Of a DNA stretch of 64,000 nucleotides, positions 1-7,930 are shown one piece after another. The notes under the pieces are model-generated. The model was not told where the DNA came from. It did not search any database and saw nothing but the letters and a program-made list of their open reading frames with translations. This DNA is from Mesorhizobium sp. L-2-11. GTDB lineage: Bacteria; Pseudomonadota; Alphaproteobacteria; Rhizobiales; Rhizobiaceae. The position numbers and the translations under genes were made by a program. Location: the NCBI RefSeq assembly GCF_016756595.1, contig NZ_AP023257.1, positions 3,736,001 through 3,800,000 of the forward strand. Direction: 5' to 3'. The stretch's first letter is position 1. Every line of letters begins with the position of its first letter.

Positions 1-177
1 CGTGTCGTCACGGAAGAAACCATCGCCGGCGCCGCGGATATCGCCGTAGGCGTCGGCCACGGCAAAACAATCGCCCTGCTTGAGAGCGAACAGCCGATGC
101 GGCTCTCGAGGTGCGGTGGCGTCCAGGGACGCAAGTGCTACCGCGGGATCAAGCCTGGGCTCGTCGAGTTGGGCCAT
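1..177 (-). CDS. Amylo-alpha-1,6-glucosidase / glycogen debranching enzyme, N-terminal fragment
   Basis: Only the first 59 codons lie in the window; the gene continues past the left edge. The start is an ATG at 177 preceded by a good GAGGGAG ribosome site. The peptide runs from MAQLDEP to a segment reading ALKQGDCFAVADAYGDI and then GDGFFRDDT. This is the pattern of the N-terminal domain of bacterial amylo-alpha-1,6-glucosidases (GDE_N_bis), where a hot loop reads GDtF...GDI...l..DTR. These enzymes are thought to act on alpha-glucans in the cytoplasm. The adjacent glycosyltransferase on the same strand fits a two-gene carbohydrate operon. The catalytic domain is outside the window, so the call rests on the N-terminal pattern only. 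Confidence 0.65.
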   Translation of the reverse strand, partial: MAQLDEPRLDPAVALASLDATAPREPHRLFALKQGDCFAVADAYGDIRGAGDGFFRDDT

Positions 178-221
178 TGTCTACATATCTCCCTCGTTTC
201 GCCTCCCCGAAATAATGCCGC

Positions 222-1283
222 TCACGACGCTCTTGCTTCGGCCGAGGCGCCGATCAGGCGCGCATAGGCGGAAAAATAGTCGCGGGTCATTCTCTTGGCA
301 GAAAACCGCCTTTCGAAGACAGCTCGCACCTTCCGCCTGTCGAGTCGCAGCAAGTCGGGCACCGAGGCAACCGCGGCTTGCATGGAATCCACGATAAAAC
401 CGGTCACGCCTTGATCGACGATTTCCGGCAAGGCGCCGCAGTTCCAGCCGATCACGGGCGTGCCGCAGGCCATCGCTTCTATGACGGCAAGACCGAACGG
501 CTCCGGCCAGTCGATCGGGAATACGAGGCCGGCCGCGTTGCCGAGGAATTCCGCCTTCTTGTCTTCCTCGATCTCGCCAACATAGTCGACACGATCGCCG
601 TCGACCAGCGGCTCGACCATTTTGCGGAAATAAGCCCGGTCGTCGTCGCCGATCTTTGCTGCAAGCTTCAGTTTCAGCCCCGAGCGTAGCGCGATCTCGA
701 TGGCACGATCCGGACGCTTATCGCGTGACATCCGGCCAAGGAAGGCGAGGTAGGGCTCTCCTGGGCTCGGCGCGAAAACCGGCTGGTAGAGGTCGGTCGG
801 CAGCCCGTGGTGGATCGTCGCCAGCCAGTTGGCGTCGGCCAGCCCCGCCCTTTGGCTGCGGGACACGGAGATCATCGGAAAGCGCGGAAAACGCTCATAG
901 GCCGGTGCCAGATCGACGTAGTCGAGCCTGCCATGCGGCGTCGTCACCGTCCGCTCATGCATGTGCTCGAAGAAGGAAAAATGCAGGAAATGGCTGAGAT
1001 GGAAGTGAATGATCTCAAATTCTTGAGCTCGTTTCCTCACCTCGGAAAGCATCGAAAGGTGCGCGGCTGTCTCGGATTTCAGCGGGCTTGGGTCAAGACG
1101 CAGCGCACGCTCGCGACATGGCACTAATTTTGCCGAGGTCCTTGTATCGCCGCTGGCGAACAAAGTTACGTCATGGCCCAGCTCGACCAACTCTTCAGTC
1201 AGATAGGAGACAATGCGCTCCGTGCCTCCATAGAGTCGAGGCGGCACGGATTCGTGGAGCGGCGCCACATGGGCTATTTTCAT
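222..1283 (-). CDS. Glycosyltransferase family 4 protein
   Basis: A 353-residue cytoplasmic GT-B glycosyltransferase. It starts MKIAHVAPLHESVPPRLYGG, the usual nucleotide-sugar enzyme opening with a Gly-rich acceptor loop (YGGTERIV). The frame is open about 98 codons further upstream, but homology-like sequence begins at this ATG, which has an AGGGA ribosome site about 11 bases upstream. The C-terminal half carries the retaining-GT4 signature EPFGLAVIEAMACGTPVI with the E-x7-E pair that contacts the donor sugar. The gene lies 44 bases before the debranching-type enzyme on the same strand, so the two are probably co-transcribed. Substrate and acceptor cannot be read from the sequence. Confidence 0.88.
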   Translation of the reverse strand: MKIAHVAPLHESVPPRLYGGTERIVSYLTEELVELGHDVTLFASGDTRTSAKLVPCRERALRLDPSPLKSETAAHLSMLSEVRKRAQEFEIIHFHLSHFLHFSFFEHMHERTVTTPHGRLDYVDLAPAYERFPRFPMISVSRSQRAGLADANWLATIHHGLPTDLYQPVFAPSPGEPYLAFLGRMSRDKRPDRAIEIALRSGLKLKLAAKIGDDDRAYFRKMVEPLVDGDRVDYVGEIEEDKKAEFLGNAAGLVFPIDWPEPFGLAVIEAMACGTPVIGWNCGALPEIVDQGVTGFIVDSMQAAVASVPDLLRLDRRKVRAVFERRFSAKRMTRDYFSAYARLIGASAEARAS

Positions 1284-1503
1284 AGGCTGGCATTTCCCTG
1301 AAAGATCGTCGCTGGTGTCGAAATGCACCAATCCCCCGAACGTTCCCGCGACGACCAAGAAGTCGGGGGCGAGAACTCGGGTGATGAGTGGCGATTGAGC
1401 CAGCCGGCCCGCTACCATTTCTCGCGCTTTTTCGGGAACCAATTGGCTGGCCGTGAATTTAATAAGGTTCGATCGAACGCATCGCGATCGACGGGAGGAA
1501 AAG

Positions 1504-1806
1504 ATGAATCGCCTAGAATTCTTTACGCCGGTGCGAATTGCGCGCGGGCACGGAGAACCTGTCGAAGAAATCGACAACGTCGGCGAAGCGATGACGTTTT
1601 TGCGCCACTGGCCGAAGGGCAGGCGCGGCCCGGTGTATCAATGCGCGCTGAACTGCTGCGCTGCGGCACTGGCAGGTCGGATGTCTGCCGAGGAAGCAAG
1701 AAAGGCTTTTACGGGCTTTGCCCGGATCACCCGGCTCCTGGATGACGACATGGCGCTGCCGATACGCGGCGAAAGGATGGACAGCGCATACACGCCTCGG
1801 CGATAG
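1504..1806 (+). CDS. DUF982 domain protein
   Basis: A 100-residue protein starting at the ATG directly after a strong GGAGGAAAA ribosome site. An in-frame upstream ATG at 1453 would add 17 unlikely residues. The sequence reads F..PV.I......VEEIDNVGEAM.FL..WP.GRRGPVY..AL..C..AL.G......AR.AF, which is the DUF982 pattern of small rhizobial proteins of unknown function, often present in many copies per genome. The pair of cysteines in ALNCCAAAL and the WPKG turn are visible. It diverges from the glycosyltransferase across a 220-base gap (1284-1503) in which no other gene is seen. No function can be assigned. Confidence 0.75.
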   Translation: MNRLEFFTPVRIARGHGEPVEEIDNVGEAMTFLRHWPKGRRGPVYQCALNCCAAALAGRMSAEEARKAFTGFARITRLLDDDMALPIRGERMDSAYTPRR

Positions 1807-1943
1807 ACGCCGGCGCTCCCAGGTGCCGGTTACCGACCAGCCCAGTTGGCGAGCAGCATCACCGCGATACCGGGCGATTTGCGTCGGTGCGCAGGATGCA
1901 CGGGCTCCTAGATCCAGGCCGAGCCCAAAATCAAGGCCCAAAC

Positions 1944-2669
1944 TTATGGCAAGACCGAAATGCGCCCCAGGAGAGCCACCAGTTCCGCCTGACGTCTCGT
2001 TTCGGTCTTGGCGAACAGCGAGGCAAGCTGTGAGCGGATCGTGGTGCGGCTGAGCCGCCAACTGCGGGCGATCTCCAAAGGCGCATCGCCCTGAGCCAAA
2101 CGCAGAGCCAGATGCGTTTCCGCGCTCGTCAAGCCAAACATCCTTTGCAGTGTCTGAGGATTTGGCCCTGACCTGTTCACACGGCCAAGCAATGCCACGA
2201 TGCTCGTTCCGTCGGGGGCGATAAGACCGTTCTCTTTCAGGATCACCGGCTTGTCACCTGTGCTGCGGATCACCACCCAGGAAAGCGAGCCCGGCAGGAA
2301 AGGCGCCGGAACATTTGCGACCAGCCGTCTCAAGGCTGCCGAAAGCTCACTGGCTGTATCAGCCGCTTCGCCTTTGTGCTCCGGCGTGGGGCGCTCCAGC
2401 GTGGTTAGAGCGGCCGCGTTCCATTCGATTACTTTTCTGTCGCGGTTTAGTACGAGATAACCACAGCCGAGGCGATCAAGCATGCCGGTGACGGATTCCA
2501 GGCTGCGTCTCTTTGGTTCGTCGCCCCCTGTCTCCGGCCGATCTGATGCACGAGCTGAAGGATAAGCATATAACGGCCGCGTCACCTGCGCGTCAGGGTT
2601 ATACTTGGCTCCTGGCGTGATGTACCGGTCGCCCGCAACGGCATCACTGTATCTACCGATCATAGTCAT
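1944..2669 (-). CDS. LuxR-family (HTH) transcriptional regulator
   Basis: A 241-residue DNA-binding regulator. Residues about 60-165 form a PAS-like region (GYLVLNRDRKVIEWNAAA). The last 65 residues are a LuxR-type helix-turn-helix: LTSAETHLALRLAQGDAPLE, then a recognition helix in SRTTIRSQLASLFAKT, ending in a segment matching the common rhizobial form TxTrRQaELvaLL. There is no receiver domain, so it is not a standard response regulator. The start ATG at 2669 follows GGGAGGTTGAAAA. It diverges from the histidine kinase at 2915 across 245 bases with no other gene. Its target and signal are unknown. Confidence 0.82.
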   Translation of the reverse strand: MTMIGRYSDAVAGDRYITPGAKYNPDAQVTRPLYAYPSARASDRPETGGDEPKRRSLESVTGMLDRLGCGYLVLNRDRKVIEWNAAALTTLERPTPEHKGEAADTASELSAALRRLVANVPAPFLPGSLSWVVIRSTGDKPVILKENGLIAPDGTSIVALLGRVNRSGPNPQTLQRMFGLTSAETHLALRLAQGDAPLEIARSWRLSRTTIRSQLASLFAKTETRRQAELVALLGRISVLP

Positions 2670-2914
2670 TTTTCAACCTCCCCAAAGGTCCTTCAGCCCG
2701 CAATAACGTGTCCGGGATTTACGAACAGTCTTCTTGCATAGGGCTCGCAAAAAATGCGCTCCCTACTATCGTGAAACTCGTTATATTCTGATGAACCTGT
2801 TCGCCCCTGTTTGATAAAATGCGCGCTGTGATAGTGGTATGGCAATCCCGCAGTCGGACTAGGTTGTACGTTTTTTGCTCTAGTCTCGACGGCCTAGTCA
2901 AAAGGTAGTAATCT

Positions 2915-4663
2915 ATGTCGATGAACCGGCAGTCGCGCAGGTCGGATTTGAACCCAACAGGCAGACTGCTAACTCACCTGGCCTCCGCATCGGTACTGGC
3001 TGCTACACTGATCTTTGAAACAAAAGCGTCAGTATACATCGGAGAAGGGTCGAGTTTCCTGGAATTTATTCCAGCTATCATTATCATTTCCTACCTTGAA
3101 GACCGTGGTCCTGCGCTTGCGGCGACGGTCCTGATGGTGGCCGCCGGCTTGTGGACACGAAGCACCCTGCATGGCCAGATCTCCGGCGAAGACTGGGCGC
3201 GCGCCGTTCTGCTTCTGATTTCCGGTGGCGTGATTGCCATGACATTCCATCGGCTGCGGCAGGACCTGCGTGAGCTGCTGGAGGTAGCCGAAGCCAGGCT
3301 CGCTGCCGTCGAAGCAACCGAAAGCCGCTATCGTTGGGCATTCGAACGCGCCGCCATGGGGTTCGCAAACACCAACGAGAAAGGTGAGTTGCTGCAATCC
3401 AACAGACGCCTCAGCGAGATGACAGGCTACGGGGAGGAGGAGCTTGCCCAACTGCAGCTGGAGACACTCGTCCATCCGGACGACCGTGATGCCTTGGCGC
3501 AATTGCTGGCTGGCCTGGGCAAAGGCTCTGCTTCGTTCTCGTCGGAGGTGCGCCTGTTACGAAAGAACGGCACGGCCTTCTGGGCGCGGCTAACGCTGTC
3601 TTCGTCGGTGCCCGACGGGGTTCTCTCAGAGACCATTTTCGTGGTGGTCGACGATATCTCGGGACGACGAGCCGTGCATGAAGCGCTTCGGGCCCAGAAG
3701 GAGTGGCTGGATCTCGCTTTGTCCGCTGGACGCCTGGCGACGTGGCGGATCGACCTTAAGGACGGCATCGTCACCGGTTCGGGCGCATTCTGGGACATTC
3801 TCGGACTGCCCCCGGCCGGCAGCCGCCGGTTGGAGGAACTGTCGGCCGTCGTTCATCCGGCCGACTGGCCAAAGCTGGCTGTATCGAGAAAGCTCGCATC
3901 GGTCACCAACTACGACGTCGAGATTCGCGTTCGACGACCGGATGGACATATCCGCTGGGTTGCTCTGCGCGGAAGGGAAGAGAAATACGATGATCGTCTA
4001 CAGCGGCTCGGTGTCGCCGCCGACCTGACCGAGCGACGGCAAACCACGCTGCTGCGTGCCGCGGCAAAGAAGCGGGAGCGCATCATGCTCGAGCAACGCC
4101 ACAGGTTCATCAACCTGTTCCCGGTGATCACGGCACTGGTGAACATGGTCAATGTTCCCGAGAACAATGTCGCCAGGTTCAAGGAGACGCTCATCGACAG
4201 GATTCGTTCGCTCGAGGCAACGCATCTGCTCCTTTCGGGCAACAGCAGCGGGTCGGGGATGCTTCACGATCTCGTTGTCCAGGAGTTGCAACCGTATATG
4301 GGGACACGCGAAATATCTGTCAGCGGTCCCTCGGTTACGATGTCGGGAGGCGCCGCCGAGAGCTTTGCGATGATTGTTCACGAGCTTACGACCAATTCCT
4401 TGAAGCATGGAGCGCTTGGCGATTCAAAAGGCCGGGTCGAGGTAAATTGGACGTTCGCATCGGCAGATGCGGGCGGTGACATCGTGTTCGATTGGCTGGA
4501 ATCAGGGCGGCGGCGACCTTCAAAAGTTGTCCGCCATGGTTTCGGTTCAATGATAATCGGAGTGGATGGGGCGCCGCTTGTCGGTCACTCTCCCAAGCTG
4601 GAAATGACGGATCACGGGCTGCGATATTCGCTGCGGCTGTCGCGCAAGGAAATCGGCCCTTGA
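2915..4663 (+). CDS. Membrane PAS sensor histidine kinase, HWE / HisKA_2 type
   Basis: A 582-residue kinase. About three membrane segments lie in residues 15-115, followed by a short coiled linker and two PAS domains (roughly 140-255 and 262-375, each with its PAC strand, e.g. the conserved VHPDDRDAL). The phosphoacceptor region reads EQRHRFINLFPVI, the HisKA_2/HWE form with His next to Arg. The ATPase domain has an N-box VHELTTNSLKHGAL. HWE kinases typically phosphorylate single-domain or stress-type regulators rather than OmpR types. It converges on the FixJ/NarL-type regulator at 4732, only 68 bases away, which makes that protein a reasonable partner, though this is inferred from position alone. 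Confidence 0.85.
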   Translation: MSMNRQSRRSDLNPTGRLLTHLASASVLAATLIFETKASVYIGEGSSFLEFIPAIIIISYLEDRGPALAATVLMVAAGLWTRSTLHGQISGEDWARAVLLLISGGVIAMTFHRLRQDLRELLEVAEARLAAVEATESRYRWAFERAAMGFANTNEKGELLQSNRRLSEMTGYGEEELAQLQLETLVHPDDRDALAQLLAGLGKGSASFSSEVRLLRKNGTAFWARLTLSSSVPDGVLSETIFVVVDDISGRRAVHEALRAQKEWLDLALSAGRLATWRIDLKDGIVTGSGAFWDILGLPPAGSRRLEELSAVVHPADWPKLAVSRKLASVTNYDVEIRVRRPDGHIRWVALRGREEKYDDRLQRLGVAADLTERRQTTLLRAAAKKRERIMLEQRHRFINLFPVITALVNMVNVPENNVARFKETLIDRIRSLEATHLLLSGNSSGSGMLHDLVVQELQPYMGTREISVSGPSVTMSGGAAESFAMIVHELTTNSLKHGALGDSKGRVEVNWTFASADAGGDIVFDWLESGRRRPSKVVRHGFGSMIIGVDGAPLVGHSPKLEMTDHGLRYSLRLSRKEIGP

Positions 4664-4731
4664 CGTCAGCCGGCCAAGACCGGAAGCGTTTAACAGCGCC
4701 GCTCGCGTATAAAAAGAACGCGTCGCTCTAA

Positions 4732-5406
4732 CTAACTGACATCCCTAGTTAACCAAGTCTTCAGCATAACGGCAGCCTCCGTCCGATTCCGCACCCCAAG
4801 CTCACGCAGAACCGCAGCGGCATGGATTTTCGTCGTCGCTTCGGCGATCTCCAGATCGCGCGCGATTTCCTTGTTCGAATATCCTTCCGCCATCAGCTTG
4901 AGGACCTCCTTTTGCCTCGAGGTCAGCCTGCCAAGATTGCCGGTGGTGGTGCGTCGGTGCGGGACCTGCTCGGTGGGAGCAGGTGCGTGAGTTGTTGGCG
5001 CAGCACCGGGGCGCGACAGAAGTGCAGGGACGTAGATGCGGCCCGAGAGGATTTCGTTGACGGCCATAACGACCTCCTCGTCTTTTTGCGACTTTACGAT
5101 ATAGCCGTGGAGACCGATCGACAGAGCCGTGAGTATCTCCGAGCGTGAATCGTTCCCGGAAACGATGGCAAATCGGGTATCCGGATAAGCTGTCAGAATG
5201 CCGCTGAGCACTTCCTGATTGAACAATCCCGGCATGTTCAGGTCCAGGATCGCAAGATCAACGGACGCCTGCTCGGCCAGCAGATTGAGCGCGGCGTCGA
5301 AACACGACGCCTCAAAAATTTCCACACCTGGAATGCCTGCGCTCAGAGCCAATCGCAGGCCACGACGATACAGGCCGTGATCGTCGGCGATGACGATTCG
5401 ATACAT
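4732..5406 (-). CDS. NarL/FixJ-family response regulator
   Basis: A 224-residue two-domain regulator. The receiver domain has the acidic pair at residues 8-9 (IADDHG), the phosphoacceptor Asp55 in LAILDLNMPG and the conserved Lys in GYIVKSQK. After a Pro-rich linker (residues about 130-150) comes a LuxR-type DNA-binding domain: LTSRQKEVLKLMAEGYSNKE, with helix IAEATTKIHAAAVLRELGV. This is the standard output module for activation or repression upon phosphorylation. It faces the HWE kinase at 2915-4663 tail to tail. The upstream 370-base region (5407-5776) presumably holds its promoter. Confidence 0.9.
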   Translation of the reverse strand: MYRIVIADDHGLYRRGLRLALSAGIPGVEIFEASCFDAALNLLAEQASVDLAILDLNMPGLFNQEVLSGILTAYPDTRFAIVSGNDSRSEILTALSIGLHGYIVKSQKDEEVVMAVNEILSGRIYVPALLSRPGAAPTTHAPAPTEQVPHRRTTTGNLGRLTSRQKEVLKLMAEGYSNKEIARDLEIAEATTKIHAAAVLRELGVRNRTEAAVMLKTWLTRDVS

Positions 5407-5776
5407 TGAACTACCCCAACGAAACCTGAATGGATTGAACGGTCACGGGCCTTTGGAGTCGTGGCCAATCACTCGTCAATTCATCCAGTCAACGCCAGCG
5501 GTGCCCCAACACCGCAAGCCCTGATTGCTAATATAATCCGAAAAGGCAGGTAAGGCTCCTCTTTTTTTGAAGCCTGCCAACGGGAGCTGCTGAACACGTC
5601 GAATCATCCGTTCCTATCCTCTAGGGACCATGTGCCAACGCCTTGAGACTGCCGATAGCTCGCGATCGCCAATGCCGATGGCGAGGCGTGTTTTTCGTTT
5701 GCCGATCGGTAACTTAGTGATTTAACTTCCACACAATTGTCGGGTACCGCGACCGGCGAGACGGAAGGGGGCTGTC
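5407..5776. other. Intergenic region with divergent promoters
   Basis: No supported gene. It separates two divergent genes. A 6-bp inverted repeat (GGCAGG at 5545-5550, CCTGCC at 5573-5578) encloses a T-rich loop, which may be a weak hairpin. Nothing else is recognised. Confidence 0.5.
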
Positions 5777-6463
5777 GTGAGCGAAGAGATCAGTGTCGCC
5801 GAAGCCTACCGCAAAGGCCGCACTATCTTCATGGGGCTGGAGTTGCTCATCGCGCCCGGTGCGCTCGTTCCCCGGCCGGAGACGGAGTTGCTCGGCACGA
5901 CAGCACTTGATGTTCTGAGGCGGATGAACCTGTCGGCGCCGCGCGTTGTCGACATGTGCTGCGGGGCCGGCAATCTGGCCTGCGCCATCGCGCATTACGC
6001 TCCTGCCGCGCAGGTCTGGGCGAGCGATCTCACCGATGGATGCGTCGAGGTCGCGCGCCGTAACGTCGCCCATCACGACATGGCGGATCGCGTGTCGGTG
6101 CTGAGGGGTGACTTGTTCAGTGCTTTCTCGAACTTGGAGCTCGACAGCACGATCGACGTGATCGTCTGCAACCCGCCTTACATTTCGGAAAAGCGGCTCG
6201 AGGGCGACCGCGCGCATCTGACCGAGCTCGAGCCGCGTGAAGCGTTTGCAGCCGGCCCCTACGGCCTGAGCATCCATATGCGGGTGATCAAGGACGCGCC
6301 GCGCTACTTGCGGCGCGGAGGCATCCTGCTCTTCGAGGTCGGTCTCGGCCAAGACCGGCAGGTCATGCGTTTGCTCGAGCGCTCCAAGTCCTTCGTGGGG
6401 ATCCGGGCGGTCACGAACGAAGCCGGCGAGGGAAGGGTGGTGGTGGGACATACCACGCCGTGA
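5777..6463 (+). CDS. PrmC/HemK-like SAM-dependent methyltransferase
   Basis: A 228-residue class I methyltransferase starting with GTG, chosen because GGAAGGGG sits just upstream and no ATG fits. It has the PrmC-type entry ALVPRPETELL, the SAM-binding motif VVDMCCGAGNLACAIA, the acidic second strand (ASDLTDGCVEVARRN) and the N5-glutamine methyltransferase motif NPPY in VIVCNPPYIS. True PrmC proteins are about 280-300 residues with an N-terminal helical domain that recognises release factors. That domain is missing here, so this is probably a paralogue that methylates another glutamine or asparagine side chain, or a secondary substrate. No release-factor gene is nearby. Confidence 0.8.
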   Translation: MSEEISVAEAYRKGRTIFMGLELLIAPGALVPRPETELLGTTALDVLRRMNLSAPRVVDMCCGAGNLACAIAHYAPAAQVWASDLTDGCVEVARRNVAHHDMADRVSVLRGDLFSAFSNLELDSTIDVIVCNPPYISEKRLEGDRAHLTELEPREAFAAGPYGLSIHMRVIKDAPRYLRRGGILLFEVGLGQDRQVMRLLERSKSFVGIRAVTNEAGEGRVVVGHTTP

Positions 6464-6545
6464 GCGTCAGCCATGCCGCAACTGCTGGCTCAAATTCGCG
6501 GTGTCACGGTTCATGCGTGCTCCAGCAAACAGTAAAAATTGGCGC

Positions 6546-6821
6546 TTACTCGCGTCCCTGATCGGCTTTTTGGGCTTTTCTTGATCTGTTCGGTGCCATT
6601 ACAAGCCCGCTGCTGTCCGGGTTTGCGTCGGAGACAAAGCTGTATGCAAAGATGTGTCCCCGGTTCTCGTCGGTTACTCGGATCCAATCCTTTTCCCATG
6701 TCCGGAGCGTAACGTGTCGATCTGTCGACATGGCGGCGGCTTTGAAGGGGCTCGGCGCGTCGATGACCCGCACCGTAATCACGTCATCGCCCTCCATTTG
6801 TTCGACGAGGTACGTCTGCAT
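6546..6821 (-). CDS. Small uncharacterised protein
   Basis: A 91-residue acidic-to-neutral protein reading MQTYLVEQMEGDDVITVRVI and later TLRTWEKDWIRVTDENRGHI, with an Arg/Lys-rich tail. I chose the ATG at 6821 because GGGGAGG lies 5 bases before it. The frame stays open to an ATG at 6935 (129 residues), which lacks a comparable ribosome site. The regular alternation and WEKDWIRV strand suggest a small folded domain. I recognise no family. The gene is alone between the methyltransferase and the BKACE gene. Confidence 0.5.
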   Translation of the reverse strand: MQTYLVEQMEGDDVITVRVIDAPSPFKAAAMSTDRHVTLRTWEKDWIRVTDENRGHIFAYSFVSDANPDSSGLVMAPNRSRKAQKADQGRE

Positions 6822-6977
6822 AAAGGCCTCCCCAGCGCCCATTGCAACCCAAACGTCAGCCAAAGAGTTCGGTTGCAGCGTAGCAAAGAGATTTTCGACA
6901 AATGTGACGAACCGAACAGGCCTCTGCCGGCGCATTTGATGAGAACGGAAGCCCGATTCAAGGCGTGCGGGCGAGGG

Positions 6978-7835
6978 TTAGCCGTGGATCGACCAAGCGG
7001 CGCGCAGGTCGTTGGCTTGGGCGATCCTGACGCCGCAAGCAGTCAGAGCGCCTTTGGTCGCTGTCACGAGCGCGGCGTTGCCCTTGGCAGTCGTGCCGTC
7101 GGGCAGCGTAAAATTGTTCTCGAAGCCGACGCGGGCATGACCGCCCAGCAGCGTACCGGCCGTTACGCAGGCGGTCTCCTGCCGACCGAAGGCGCAGACC
7201 ATCCAGTGCGCGAAGCGCGGCCGGTCCTCTGCAAGGAAGGGCAGCAGGTCGGCCGGTCGCGAAACCTGTCCCGGCGTGTAGCGGCCGAGCACATACAGCA
7301 CCGGAATGTCGTCGAAAGGCACCAGCCCGCGCTGCTGCATGGCGGCCAGGGCCGACGCTTCTTCGGGCGCGTAAAGGATGATCTGAGGGGCGATCCGCTC
7401 GCTCTCCAACCACGCCAGGAACTGCGCGAAAGCGGTCTCATGGGCAGCGTCCGGCACCAGTTCGCGCAGCGCCAGCGAAACCGCCTCAGGGCGGGCAGCG
7501 CGCACCACCGCCATCTGCTCGGCCGGCTGGTAGCGGCCGACCGCCTCGCTGGTGATCTGGACGATCAGCCGCTCGCCCACCGCATCACGTATCGCTTTCG
7601 TCGTTTCGCGATAAGCCTGCGCGTCGAGCAAATGGCCGCCGTCGCGGTCGCGGACATGGGTATGGATCATGGCGGCGCCCGCCTCGAGGCAGGCGGCGGC
7701 GGTCCGGGCCAGTTCCCGGGGGCCGATCGGCAGGGCAGGGTGGTCTTGCTTGCCACGCCGTCCACCATTCGGCGCAACGGCGATTGTCGCCAGCGGGTTA
7801 AGTCCGGGGCCGGTCACGTCCACGTCGACGGTCAT
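6978..7835 (-). CDS. BKACE-family (DUF849) beta-keto acid cleavage enzyme
   Basis: A 285-residue TIM-barrel enzyme of the family whose founder is the lysine-fermentation 3-keto-5-aminohexanoate cleavage enzyme. Members condense a beta-keto acid with acetyl-CoA to give acetoacetate and a new CoA ester, using a divalent metal. The metal-binding HTHVRD motif follows the family's AGAAMIH strand (residues about 52-62), and the end carries GHARVGFENNFTLPDG..A..N..LV, the usual active-site and C-terminal block. It diverges from an aminotransferase across 95 bases holding an 18-bp palindrome, so the two are likely co-regulated. The natural substrate is not deducible; an amino-acid-derived beta-keto acid is plausible from the neighbour. 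Confidence 0.85.
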   Translation of the reverse strand: MTVDVDVTGPGLNPLATIAVAPNGGRRGKQDHPALPIGPRELARTAAACLEAGAAMIHTHVRDRDGGHLLDAQAYRETTKAIRDAVGERLIVQITSEAVGRYQPAEQMAVVRAARPEAVSLALRELVPDAAHETAFAQFLAWLESERIAPQIILYAPEEASALAAMQQRGLVPFDDIPVLYVLGRYTPGQVSRPADLLPFLAEDRPRFAHWMVCAFGRQETACVTAGTLLGGHARVGFENNFTLPDGTTAKGNAALVTATKGALTACGVRIAQANDLRAAWSIHG

Positions 7836-7868
7836 AGGCTCAGTCCAATCGTTTCAGTATTGCGCAGT

Positions 7869-7886
7869 ATGTAACATATGTTGCAT
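7869..7886. promoter_or_regulatory. 18-bp palindromic operator candidate
   Basis: ATGTAACATATGTTGCAT has 8 of 9 base pairs matched around its centre, including a perfect AACATATGTT core. It lies between the divergent BKACE and aminotransferase starts (33 and 44 bases away). A local RpiR regulator is the nearest candidate to bind it. Confidence 0.5.
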
Positions 7887-7930
7887 GATAGGTTCGCTGC
7901 AAATCGCGCGATCGTCAAATCGGGGACGGC

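Noticed and set aside
1435..1469. GGAAC...GTT upstream of the DUF982 gene, considered as an EcfG promoter
   Set aside because: The spacing is 27 bases, far from the 16-17 needed.
5545..5578. Inverted repeat GGCAGG/CCTGCC with a T-rich loop, considered as a terminator
   Set aside because: The stem is only 6 bp, the T-run is inside the loop rather than after the stem, and it lies between divergent genes.
5599..5625. GGAAC...GTT on the minus strand upstream of the response regulator
   Set aside because: The spacer is 14 bases, outside the accepted range.
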